In this document: positions 42,879 to 51,221 of the stretch, one piece after another
How positions within the stretch are numbered: position 1 is the stretch's first letter
Layout: every line of letters begins with the position of its first letter
NCBI RefSeq assembly: GCF_014529945.1
Contig: NZ_JACVFB010000002.1
Span: 62,001-126,000, forward strand
Direction: 5' to 3'
DNA length: 64,000 bases
Source: Chitinophaga varians
Lineage (GTDB): Bacteria > Bacteroidota > Bacteroidia > Chitinophagales > Chitinophagaceae
Position numbers and translations under genes: made by a program
The notes under the pieces: generated by a model
What the model was told of the DNA's origin: nothing
What the model saw: the letters and a program-made list of their open reading frames with translations, nothing else
Databases searched by the model: none

Positions 42879-42941
42879 CATTTGGTTATTTGATTATTTG
42901 CGGATGCCCGGGCATACCTCAAATAATCAAATAACCAAATG
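42879..42941. repeat. Nested palindrome between convergent genes (ATTTGGTT type)
   Basis: A perfect 22-bp inverted repeat (42879-42900 with 42920-42941) of 8-bp words ATTTGGTT/ATTTGATT encloses a perfect 12-bp palindrome ATGCCCGGGCAT (42904-42915). It lies 8 bp after the oxidoreductase stop and 9 bp from the recQ stop codon, so it probably acts as a two-way terminator or 3'-end structure. Arms resemble those at 38501-38607. Confidence 0.85.
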
Positions 42942-42950
42942 CTTAAATCC

Positions 42951-44879
42951 CTATATACATAGTTTTCCTTCCTCATCGCGGCGCAGCAGCCCTTCTTCAT
43001 TCATGAACTGCAATACCGCCATCAGATCGCTCCTGCGGATATCAGGCAGCTGCTGATGCAGCTCTGCAAACAGCAGCGGTTTATCTTTCAATATCAGGGA
43101 AACGTTATCGGCTATACGTTTAAATGACGACGCGTCCGGCGGTGATGATTTTTTCTTCAGACAGACATCGCAGATACCACAAGGCGCTGCGTCTTTTTCT
43201 CCAAAGTAAGCCACCAGCTGCTGTGTGCGGCAGGTATCACCGTGACGGGCATACGCAAACATAGCGGCAAGCCGGTCGGCATAAACTTTCTTGCGCACTT
43301 CCACCCGCGCCATATTAATACGCAGGTTGGATGCCGATACCCTTTCCTGTAAGAAACAGAGCTGAGGCTCATCCCGCCGGGCGTGATAGTGAATAATGCC
43401 GTATTGATGCAGTTGCTGCAATAAAGCAGCGATGTCATCGTCCTCCATATACATGATCCTGCCTATCTGTCTTTCGTATATCGGCACAGCATGATCAAAA
43501 ATACCTTCATAGGTGCGCAACAACACCTTGATGATCTCCTCCAGCGCGGGATACGCGTTTTCAAAAGCATACAGGGATTCCTTATTGGTCACGAATTCCA
43601 CCCGCGAAGGAAGGAACACGCTTTCGCTCAGTTGCAGCACCTCTTCCTGTTCCAGCAGTTTGATAGCGCTGTATACCATCGTCAGGTTGAGCTGGAAGGT
43701 GCGGGCGAAATCATTGATATCAAAATCAAAATAAACGCCTTCCGCGCTTCCTACCGGTACCTGTAAATAGTTGACAACGCATTGATACACTTCCCGCACC
43801 TGCTCCAGCGTGGGAAACTGCAGGGCAATGCGTTCCTGCATTTCCGCCAGTTCTTCTTCATTGTACAGCAGTACGGCATACGCCTTTTGTTCATCCCTGC
43901 CTGCGCGGCCGGCTTCCTGATAGTAGGCTTCCAGACCGTCGGGCATGTCGTAATGCACTACTATTCGTACATCCGGCTTGTCGATGCCCATGCCGAAAGC
44001 ATTGGTACAGACCATCACCCGGTTTTCGTTATTGATCCATGCTTCCTGGCGGGCAGCCCTTTCGGCCTGTGGCAGGCCGGCGTGGTAATAGCTGGCAGAT
44101 ATGCCCTGTAGTTGCAACAGGTCGGCTATTTCTTTGGTCCGCTTGCGGTTACGGCAATACACGATGCCGCAGCCGGGCACGCGGTCCAGTATATGTTTTA
44201 CTTTATCGATTTTAGTGGCTTCTTCCAGCACACTATAAGAGAGATTAGCGCGGGTAAAGCTTTTGGTAAACACCTTAGCTTCCTTCATCAGGAGCTTATC
44301 GCAGATGTCTGTCTGCACCCTGGGCGTGGCAGATGCGGTGAGCGCCAGTACCGGCGCCTCCGGAAAGTAGCTGCGGATATCGGCTATCTTCAGATAAGCC
44401 GGACGGAAATCGTATCCCCACTGGGAAATACAATGCGCTTCGTCTACCGCGATCAGGTTCACCGGCAGACCGTCGCAATATGTCTGAAACAATTTGCTTT
44501 GCAGTCGTTCCGGCGATACGTACAGGAACTTACATCCTCCTCTGCGGGCGGCTTCCAGCACACGTTCCACATCTTTATACAACATACCGGAATAGATGGA
44601 GTACGCCGTGATGCCTTTCTTTTTGAGGTTGGCCACCTGGTCTTTCATCAGTGCGATCAACGGCGTGATCACGAGGCACAGCCCCGGTTTCATCATGGCG
44701 GGCACCTGGAAACAGATGGACTTACCGCCGCCGGTAGGCAGCAGCGCCAGTGTATCCTGGCCTGCCAGGATACTGTTGATAATATCTTCCTGTAATGTAC
44801 GGAACTGGTGATAACCCCAGTATTGCTGCAATATGGCTACGGGTGTACTCAAATCTTTCGCTGAATAGTGCGTTCGCAA
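42951..44879 (-). CDS. recQ: ATP-dependent DNA helicase of the RecQ family
   Basis: 642 residues. Helicase motifs: Q motif near 21-30, motif I L-L-P-T-G-G-G-K-S (46-54), motif II V-D-E-A-H-C-I-S, motif III L-T-A-S-A-T-P, motif V T-N-A-F-G-M-G-I-D-K and motif VI Q-E-A-G-R-A-G-R-D. The RecQ C-terminal zinc site is present as C-R-T-Q then C-G-I-C-D-V-C. A winged helix follows but there is no clear HRDC domain, a shorter form common in Bacteroidota. It unwinds 3'-tailed DNA in repair and recombination. It starts 8 bp after the P-type ATPase gene, so the two are probably cotranscribed without obvious functional link. Confidence 0.93.
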   Translation of the reverse strand: MRTHYSAKDLSTPVAILQQYWGYHQFRTLQEDIINSILAGQDTLALLPTGGGKSICFQVPAMMKPGLCLVITPLIALMKDQVANLKKKGITAYSIYSGMLYKDVERVLEAARRGGCKFLYVSPERLQSKLFQTYCDGLPVNLIAVDEAHCISQWGYDFRPAYLKIADIRSYFPEAPVLALTASATPRVQTDICDKLLMKEAKVFTKSFTRANLSYSVLEEATKIDKVKHILDRVPGCGIVYCRNRKRTKEIADLLQLQGISASYYHAGLPQAERAARQEAWINNENRVMVCTNAFGMGIDKPDVRIVVHYDMPDGLEAYYQEAGRAGRDEQKAYAVLLYNEEELAEMQERIALQFPTLEQVREVYQCVVNYLQVPVGSAEGVYFDFDINDFARTFQLNLTMVYSAIKLLEQEEVLQLSESVFLPSRVEFVTNKESLYAFENAYPALEEIIKVLLRTYEGIFDHAVPIYERQIGRIMYMEDDDIAALLQQLHQYGIIHYHARRDEPQLCFLQERVSASNLRINMARVEVRKKVYADRLAAMFAYARHGDTCRTQQLVAYFGEKDAAPCGICDVCLKKKSSPPDASSFKRIADNVSLILKDKPLLFAELHQQLPDIRRSDLMAVLQFMNEEGLLRRDEEGKLCI

Positions 44880-44887
44880 TTTACTAT

Positions 44888-46996
44888 TTAGGACGCACTT
44901 ACCACCCGTTTATACCGCAACCGGACAGAATTGATGGCCAACACCACATCAGAGAGGCCCATCACACCCGCGCCCACAATAGGATTGAGCAATCCGAGAG
45001 CAGCCACCGGAATGGCCACCACATTGTAAACAAAGGCCCAGAAAAGATTTTGTTTGATGGTCAGGTAGGTATGTTTCCCCAGTCCCAGCGCCAGCGGCAG
45101 CGAGCCAAGGTTATTATTGAGCAGTACTACGTTAGCGCTCTGCATGGCCACCTGTGTGGCATCGCTGAGAGAGATACCGATGGTGGCTTTGGAAAGCGCA
45201 GGGGCATCATTGATACCGTCGCCCACCATGGCGGTAGGAGATTGCTGCATGAAACGGTCGATCTGCTCCAATTTCTGTTGCGGCGACTGTTCTGCATATA
45301 CCTCCGTGATACCCAGTGCAGCAGCCAGTTCCCGGCATTTGCGGGAGGTGTCGCCGCTGAGCAGCACCGGCTGAATACCGGAAGCTTTCAGTTGTTGAAT
45401 CACGGTAGCTGCTTCGGGGCGTATCTCATCGGTGAAATCGAGCCACCCCATGAGTGCACCGTTGCATATCAGGTAAAGATTATGACTGTCGTCGGCTGTA
45501 AGTCCTGCTGCCATGCGGAAAGAGCCCAGCTCCCATTCGTTGCCTTCTTTGTCTTTGGCGCGCATGCCCAGTCCTTTATGCTCACGGACCTGTTGCAATG
45601 GCACTTCTCCTGCCGGTTTCCACATCGCGGCCACTGACCGGGCGATGGGATGGGAAGAGTATTTCTCCAGGCTGTAAACGATCTTACGGAAAGCCATGTC
45701 TTCCATCGTGGTATGATAGTGACGAAGGGTCAGCTTACCGGTGGTCAGTGTCCCTGTTTTATCGAATACGACCCGTTTGATATCTTTAAAGAGTTCCAGG
45801 GTATGTCCTCCTTTGATCAGGATACCGTTGCGGGCAGCACGTCCCAGCCCGACCATGACCGCTGCCGGCGTGGCCAGTCCCATCGCACAGGGACAGGCTA
45901 TTACCAGTACGGCGATGCTGCGCATCATGGCAGTACCGAAGGTGGTATGACCGATAAAATACCATCCCAGGAAAGTGACAATGGCGATGCTCAGTACCAT
46001 CGGTACAAAGATGGCGCTGATACGGTCGGCCAGCCGCTGCATAGGCGGCTTATCGCTCTGGGCCTGTTTTACCAGTTCTATGATATATGACAGCACGGTA
46101 TCCTTACCGGTAGCGGTGATGTATACTTTGATGCTTCCGTCTTCCAGGATGGTGCCGCCAATTACCTTGTCTTTTTCTTTTTTGCTGACAGGATCACTTT
46201 CCCCGGTGATCATGGATTCGTTGATATGACCGCTCCCCCAGTAGATAGTGCCGTCCATGGGTATTTTATCACCGGTGTTGACCAGCACACAGTCGCCCGG
46301 ACGGAGCGTCCGGTTATCTACTTCGTGGATATGTTCATGTCCGTGGTCGGTATTGATCAGGCGGGCCATGGTGACCTGCATGCGGGCCAGTTCCGTGATG
46401 GCGGTAGTGGTTTGTTTAACAGATTTTTCCTCCAGCAGGTTACCCAGGAATACGAGGGTGATAATAGCCGCTGTGGTTTCGAAGAACAGATAATCCGGGT
46501 TACCATTGATCAATGCGCCGATAACGCTGTAGATGAAAGCCGCTGAAGCGCCGAGGGTTACCAGCACGTCCATATTGGCCATACGGTTCATCAGGGAGCG
46601 GACGGCGCTCTTGCCAAAATGCCACAGTCCGGTGATAAATACCGGGAGTGTAAGCCAGCACTGTGTCCAGGGGTTGTGCAGCCAGTGCCAGTCGACCCAC
46701 ATGTGCAGCAGCAGTGGCAGTGTAAATATTAAGCAAAAGAAAAATTTAAAGGTCAGGGTTTGGTAAACCGGTACTTTAGCCGGTGCCTGGTCGGGCAATA
46801 CCACGCGGAAACCGAGATCGTTGATACCGTTCAGCACTTCCGCCGAATCGGCGCCGGCGGGAGCGGTGAAACTCACCTCTTCCGTAGCAAAGCTGACATT
46901 GATATTTGCCATGCCTTTTTTCTCCAGGTATCGGGACACACTGAGCGCACAATTGGTGCAGTGCATGCCTTCCACCTTACAACTTACTGATGTCAT
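44888..46996 (-). CDS. Heavy-metal P1B-type ATPase, copper-type
   Basis: 702 residues. One N-terminal metal-binding HMA domain with G-M-H-C-T-N-C (Cys13, Cys16), then eight membrane segments. Actuator loop T-G-E-S at 264-267, transport site C-P-C at 368-370, phosphorylated Asp412 in D-K-T-G-T-L-T, H-P near 445 in S-S-H-P, and G-D-G-I-N-D-A-P near 605-612. C-P-C with M-G-L-S-D in the last helix fits the Cu(I)/Ag(I) export or cytochrome-oxidase copper-supply class. A short histidine-rich insert D-H-G-H-E-H-I-H (217-224) lies near the actuator domain. It is an inner-membrane pump, first gene of a pair with recQ. No copper regulator is nearby. Cation choice is inferred. Confidence 0.92.
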   Translation of the reverse strand: MTSVSCKVEGMHCTNCALSVSRYLEKKGMANINVSFATEEVSFTAPAGADSAEVLNGINDLGFRVVLPDQAPAKVPVYQTLTFKFFFCLIFTLPLLLHMWVDWHWLHNPWTQCWLTLPVFITGLWHFGKSAVRSLMNRMANMDVLVTLGASAAFIYSVIGALINGNPDYLFFETTAAIITLVFLGNLLEEKSVKQTTTAITELARMQVTMARLINTDHGHEHIHEVDNRTLRPGDCVLVNTGDKIPMDGTIYWGSGHINESMITGESDPVSKKEKDKVIGGTILEDGSIKVYITATGKDTVLSYIIELVKQAQSDKPPMQRLADRISAIFVPMVLSIAIVTFLGWYFIGHTTFGTAMMRSIAVLVIACPCAMGLATPAAVMVGLGRAARNGILIKGGHTLELFKDIKRVVFDKTGTLTTGKLTLRHYHTTMEDMAFRKIVYSLEKYSSHPIARSVAAMWKPAGEVPLQQVREHKGLGMRAKDKEGNEWELGSFRMAAGLTADDSHNLYLICNGALMGWLDFTDEIRPEAATVIQQLKASGIQPVLLSGDTSRKCRELAAALGITEVYAEQSPQQKLEQIDRFMQQSPTAMVGDGINDAPALSKATIGISLSDATQVAMQSANVVLLNNNLGSLPLALGLGKHTYLTIKQNLFWAFVYNVVAIPVAALGLLNPIVGAGVMGLSDVVLAINSVRLRYKRVVSAS

Positions 46997-47127
46997 GGTG
47001 TTTCCTTTTTTCCGGGTACAAAATTACCCCATGACGCGCTAAGCCGGTCAATTATTAATGCAACAGCGTATAGATTTAACATATCCCTGCAGCCTCCAAA
47101 AACAGCTATAAATCGCTACATTTGCTT

Positions 47128-47565
47128 ATGCAATGGACATTTACGCTGGAACAGCTGCCGGACGTAGCCGGTGCTTTCTGGAATTATTTTGGCGATAAGC
47201 AGGTATTTACGCTCAATGGACCCATGGGTGCCGGTAAAACCACGATGATCAAAGCTTTATGCGCGGCCAAAGGCGTAGGCGACGCCACCGCGAGCCCTAC
47301 TTTTTCCATTATCAATGAATACGGTTACCTGGACCCACAGGGGAAACCGCGCCGCATCTATCATTTGGACCTCTACCGGCTAAAAGATGAAAACGACGCT
47401 ATCAGTGCCGGAGTAGAAGACACGCTCTACCAGGACGCCATCAGTTTTGTGGAATGGCCCGACGTAATAGCCCCTCTCCTGCCACCGGATACCATTCACC
47501 TGCAATTGGAGGTGTTACCCGACCAAAAAAGGGTGCTGCGCGAAATTTCCGCATCTGACAAATAG
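47128..47565 (+). CDS. tsaE: tRNA threonylcarbamoyladenosine biosynthesis ATPase TsaE
   Basis: 145 residues from the ATG at 47128; a TTG two codons upstream is less likely. P-loop G-P-M-G-A-G-K-T-T near 32-40, T-A-S-P-T-F near 54-59, the Y-H-L-D-L-Y-R motif near 79-85 and a W-P motif near 112-113 mark TsaE. It assists the TsaB-TsaD complex in making t6A37 on ANN-decoding tRNAs. It is cytoplasmic and essential in many bacteria. It is followed 40 bp later by ald on the same strand. A TAnnTTTG-like string (47117-47124) precedes the start by only 3 bp and would give a leaderless or internal start, so I do not call it a promoter. Confidence 0.92.
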   Translation: MQWTFTLEQLPDVAGAFWNYFGDKQVFTLNGPMGAGKTTMIKALCAAKGVGDATASPTFSIINEYGYLDPQGKPRRIYHLDLYRLKDENDAISAGVEDTLYQDAISFVEWPDVIAPLLPPDTIHLQLEVLPDQKRVLREISASDK

Positions 47566-47605
47566 TGTATCTTTACAAATACAGAAAAACAACATTGACC
47601 GTTTT

Positions 47606-48823
47606 ATGGAGCAAAGGCAAAAACCTGTAGTGAGTGCTGGCTTTACTTATTCACCACTGGAAGAAACGCTGGATATCCCACAAAAAAATTCCCGTTTATT
47701 CATCGGTATACCCAAAGAAACCTCCTTCCAGGAAAACCGTATTGCCCTGACGCCTGACGCGGTAAGCATCCTGGCTGCACACGGACATCACATCGTGGTG
47801 GAACATAAAGCCGGCGACGGTTCCCACTATTATGACACCGACTACTCAGAAGCCGGCGCTGAAATCGTTTACGATAAAAAGGAAGTTTTTAAGGCGGAGA
47901 TCATCGTTAAATCAGCTCCGCTGAATGATGAGGAAATAGAGCTGCTACATCCCCACCAGATCGTTATCTCTCCCATCCACCTGGCCGCGCTGAAAGCGCC
48001 ACAGGTGCAGAAAATGATGGACAAACGTATCACCCTGCTGTCTTTTGAAAATCTGAAAGATGATGCAGGCACCTACCCCATCGTCAGAGCGATGAGTGAA
48101 ATTGCCGGTGGCGCCGTGATGCTCATTGCCGGTCAATACCTGAGCAATGGCAACAAAGGCAAGGGTATCCTGCTGGGTGGTATTACCGGCATCCCCCCTA
48201 CCAAGGTGGTGATCATCGGAGCGGGCATTGTAGGTGAATTTGCCGCCCGTACCGCTATGGCGCTGGGCGCTTCGGTAAAAGTCTTCGACAACAATATCTA
48301 TAAGCTGAAAAGGCTGCAAAACAATATCGGCGTACGGGTATTTACCTCCGTTATACAGCCAAAAGTGCTGGCCGAACAATTACGCAATGCCGACGTGGCC
48401 GTGGGCGCCCTCTCCTCCCAGAGCGGCCGCACCCCCATCGTTGTGACCGAAGCCATGGTCAGCAACATGAAAGCCGGCTCCGTTATCGTAGATGTGAGCA
48501 TAGACCGCGGCGGCTGTTTCGAAACATCCGAAATCACCAGCCACGAAAATCCCGTTTTCAAGAAATATGACGTGGTACACTACTGTGTGCCCAATATCCC
48601 CTCCGGCTTCGCCCGTACCGCCTCCGAAGCGATCAGCAACGTGTTGATGCCGCTGCTGGTGGAAGCAGCCGATGACGGCGGCTTTGAAAACCTGGTATGG
48701 ATCAAGCGGGGCGTAAGAAACGGTATCTATCTGTACAAAGGCGCGCTGACCAATTACCATCTCAGCGAAAAATTCAAACTTAAATATACGGACCTGGAGC
48801 TGCTGCTCGCAGTGAAAGGATAG
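47606..48823 (+). CDS. ald: Alanine dehydrogenase
   Basis: 405 residues, slightly longer than usual because of an N-terminal extension of about 30 residues before I-G-I-P-K-E-T. Catalytic Lys102 (I-V-K-S-A-P) and His125 (I-S-P-I-H) are present. The NAD-binding fold shows V-I-I-G-A-G-I-V-G-E-F near 203-213, and the D-V-S-I-D-R-G-G-C-F-E-T-S segment near 296-308 is typical of the Ald/PNT family. It interconverts L-alanine with pyruvate, ammonia and NADH in the cytoplasm. A strong palindromic terminator follows at 48839-48892. Confidence 0.92.
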   Translation: MEQRQKPVVSAGFTYSPLEETLDIPQKNSRLFIGIPKETSFQENRIALTPDAVSILAAHGHHIVVEHKAGDGSHYYDTDYSEAGAEIVYDKKEVFKAEIIVKSAPLNDEEIELLHPHQIVISPIHLAALKAPQVQKMMDKRITLLSFENLKDDAGTYPIVRAMSEIAGGAVMLIAGQYLSNGNKGKGILLGGITGIPPTKVVIIGAGIVGEFAARTAMALGASVKVFDNNIYKLKRLQNNIGVRVFTSVIQPKVLAEQLRNADVAVGALSSQSGRTPIVVTEAMVSNMKAGSVIVDVSIDRGGCFETSEITSHENPVFKKYDVVHYCVPNIPSGFARTASEAISNVLMPLLVEAADDGGFENLVWIKRGVRNGIYLYKGALTNYHLSEKFKLKYTDLELLLAVKG

Positions 48824-48838
48824 CCGCTCCCCTGATAA

Positions 48839-48892
48839 AAGATAAAAGCGAAGCGCCGATGATACTGTATCATCGGCGCTTCGCTTTATCTT
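48839..48892. terminator. Bidirectional terminator hairpin between ald and uppP
   Basis: A 25-26 bp arm pair (48839-48864 with 48868-48892), perfect except for one bulged A, with a 3-base loop. The core is GCGAAGCGCCGATGATA. A-rich and T-rich ends serve both directions. Gaps to the two convergent stop codons are 15 and 9 bp. Confidence 0.87.
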
Positions 48893-48901
48893 AAACCGGG
48901 A

Positions 48902-49696
48902 TTATAACTTTTTCCCCATCAGGATAGCGATAATAATGATGCCGCCAACGATGATACGGTAGTAGCCCCACATCTTGAAACCATATTTTTTGAGGGCGCC
49001 GATAAAGAATCTGATAGCCAGCATAGCCACCACAAAAGCGACGATATTACCTACCAGCAGCAGCTTCAGGTTTTCCGGATGCGCCATCAGCAATTCTCTG
49101 CCTTTGAGCAGTTTATACCCCGTGGCCGCCGCCATGGTAGGCACCGCCAGGAAGAAGGAGAATTCGGCCGCTTCGCTGCGGGTAAGCTTCTGCTGCATAC
49201 CCCCGATGATGGAGGCTGCGCTGCGGCTTACGCCCGGAATCAGCGCCAGGCACTGGAAAAAACCGATGCGCAGGGCGGAGAAAATACTGATCTTCTCGTC
49301 GGAGTCGATCACCGGATTGCGGAACCAGTTGTCCACAAACAGTAACACGATACCACCCAGGAACAGGGTGACGCCCACCGTCAGCGGACTTTCCAGCAGC
49401 TCGTCTATTTTATCGCTGAAGAGGTACCCCGCAATCAATGCAGGAATCACCGCCACAGCCAGTTTGAGGTAAAATTGAAATCTGTTTTTATCGAAAACAA
49501 GGAATTTACGCCAGTATAATACCACTACGGCCAGAATGGCCCCCAGTTGTATCACCACTTCAAACAGCTTGGTAAAATCATCTTTGTTAATACCCAACAG
49601 GGAGCTTACAATAATCATATGCCCTGTGGACGAAATGGGCAGAAACTCAGTCAGCCCTTCCACAATGGCGATAATGATGGCATGGAAGAAGTTCAT
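48902..49696 (-). CDS. uppP: Undecaprenyl-diphosphate phosphatase
   Basis: 264 residues from the ATG at 49696; an earlier TTG at 49705 is less likely. The catalytic motif E-G-L-T-E-F-L-P-I-S-S-T-G-H lies near 14-27 and the second motif P-G-V-S-R-S-A-A-S near 153-161. Seven or eight membrane segments. It recycles undecaprenyl pyrophosphate for peptidoglycan and O-antigen synthesis at the inner membrane. Together with ftsX and a DUF3098 gene upstream it forms a cell-envelope block on the minus strand. Confidence 0.93.
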   Translation of the reverse strand: MNFFHAIIIAIVEGLTEFLPISSTGHMIIVSSLLGINKDDFTKLFEVVIQLGAILAVVVLYWRKFLVFDKNRFQFYLKLAVAVIPALIAGYLFSDKIDELLESPLTVGVTLFLGGIVLLFVDNWFRNPVIDSDEKISIFSALRIGFFQCLALIPGVSRSAASIIGGMQQKLTRSEAAEFSFFLAVPTMAAATGYKLLKGRELLMAHPENLKLLLVGNIVAFVVAMLAIRFFIGALKKYGFKMWGYYRIIVGGIIIIAILMGKKL

Positions 49697-49775
49697 TAAA
49701 ATCAAGTATGGTTAAAAAGTGATAAAAAAAGCGATGAGGGCATCATCGCTGTTATAATATGATTGTTGGCTCAAA

Positions 49776-50057
49776 TTACTCTTTTGTTTTTGGACGGGCC
49801 ATGATGGCATATACTTCTATCAGCAGGCCCAGTACGATCACGATGGGCGCCAGGGTGATACGACGGAAGCTGTACACCTCGTCCAGATCGAATTTATTGG
49901 GGTCGTTGCTGTTTCCACCCATCATGAGGAGGAATCCGATAACAACTACCACAATACCCGCCATCATGTACTTATAGTTTTCTTTAGGAAAGATAGGCCG
50001 GCTGTCGGTCACCTGGGTATCTTTTGTCACAGTTGATCTGAGCGTTTCTTTAGCCAT
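49776..50057 (-). CDS. DUF3098 family small membrane protein
   Basis: 93 residues with two membrane helices (about 31-47 and 68-87) separated by a short polar loop containing P-N-K-F-D-L-D-E-V-Y-S-F-R-R. That loop and the F-P-K-E-N-Y-K-Y-M-M segment are the marks of DUF3098, found between ftsX and uppP in Bacteroidota. The gene is 28 bp after ftsX and 79 bp before uppP. The function is unknown; position suggests an accessory role in division or cell-wall synthesis. Confidence 0.88.
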   Translation of the reverse strand: MAKETLRSTVTKDTQVTDSRPIFPKENYKYMMAGIVVVVIGFLLMMGGNSNDPNKFDLDEVYSFRRITLAPIVIVLGLLIEVYAIMARPKTKE

Positions 50058-50085
50058 AGTATTTATTTGTTAAGATGATGTTGTA

Positions 50086-50958
50086 TTAATAAAGATCGTC
50101 CAGTTTCAGCCGCAGGTATTTCATGACCGAGCGGTGGGTACTGAACAGGGAGATAGCGATGCCCACGACAATCATGCCCAGGAAAAGCAGGGAGATCATC
50201 ACGTTATCACGTAAGCCATTCAGCTCCGGCAGCGCCTTATCGGCAAATGACAGGATGCCTATGAGGCCGGCAATGGCAATGAGCGCACTGATAGCTCCGT
50301 TGGCAACACTGCGAAGGTCGAATGGTTTGGCGATAAACCAGCGGGTAGCGCCTACCATCTGCATCGTCTTGATCAGGAAACGATTACTGAACATCGCCAG
50401 CCGGATGGTATTATCGATCAGGAAGATGACCACCAGCGCCAGCAGGCAGCTGATAATCAGGATCACCATCCCTATTTTATTGACGTTTTCATTCAGTTTC
50501 TGCACCAGGCTGCGCTGATAGGATATCTCGCGGACGATGTTCTGTTGCGTGAGATTGTTTTCAATGACTTTCAGGCTGTCTGTATTGACATAGCCGGCGT
50601 TAGCCTTGATATTGATGCTGGCATACAGTGGATTGTACTGTAGCAGCTGGATGAAATCCTCACCGAAGTCCTTTTTAAAGCGCTCGGCAGCCACGTCTTT
50701 CGATACGTATTCAATGGATTTGATATACGGTTTATGAGCAATGGAATCGCGCAGGGCCAGTGCCTGGTTCTCTTTCACATTATCTCTCAGAATCACCTGA
50801 ATTTCAATATTTTCCTTGAAATACTTGCTGAGTTTGCTGGCATGAATGACCACCAGCCCCAGTGTACCCAGTGAAAATAATACCAGCGCTACCCCAATGA
50901 TGGAGTAGATATAGGACGGTTTGGATTTTTTTGCTGATGATTTCCCGGATTGCGCCAT
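50086..50958 (-). CDS. ftsX: Cell division permease FtsX
   Basis: 290 residues. A cytoplasmic Ser/Lys-rich start, the first membrane helix near 17-40, an extracytoplasmic domain (about 45-160) including V-I-L-R-D-N-V-K-E-N, then three more helices near 165-185, 210-240 and 255-280. The motif M-Q-M-V-G-A-T-R-W-F-I near 200-210 is the FtsX consensus (x-L-V-G-A-T-x-x-F-I). With the ATPase FtsE, which is not in this window, FtsX controls peptidoglycan hydrolases at the septum. It is first in the minus-strand group with DUF3098 and uppP, and its promoter should lie in the 263-bp gap shared with leuS. Confidence 0.93.
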   Translation of the reverse strand: MAQSGKSSAKKSKPSYIYSIIGVALVLFSLGTLGLVVIHASKLSKYFKENIEIQVILRDNVKENQALALRDSIAHKPYIKSIEYVSKDVAAERFKKDFGEDFIQLLQYNPLYASINIKANAGYVNTDSLKVIENNLTQQNIVREISYQRSLVQKLNENVNKIGMVILIISCLLALVVIFLIDNTIRLAMFSNRFLIKTMQMVGATRWFIAKPFDLRSVANGAISALIAIAGLIGILSFADKALPELNGLRDNVMISLLFLGMIVVGIAISLFSTHRSVMKYLRLKLDDLY

Positions 50959-51221
50959 TAATCTTGCAGTTTATCGGCGAAAATAATAAAAATTAGTAGT
51001 TATGTGTTTAATTTTGCCAGTCCAACCTGTCACTGGCAGCAATATATGTTAAGAAAACGGCAATATATAAAGATGTTGGGGGATGTCATTGCTGTATTAA
51101 TATTTTTAACATTATTTTGCCGAAACGGCATCATCCGATTTTAAATTTATAACTGATAACGCGGTAAAGCCCGGATGTATTGTTTATACCCCGGTCGATT
51201 ATCGTTCATCTACATTGAGAT

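Noticed and set aside
47117..47124. TACATTTG box before tsaE
   Set aside because: It is only 3 bp from the start codon, so a transcript from it would start within the gene; no alternative downstream ATG preserves the P-loop region.
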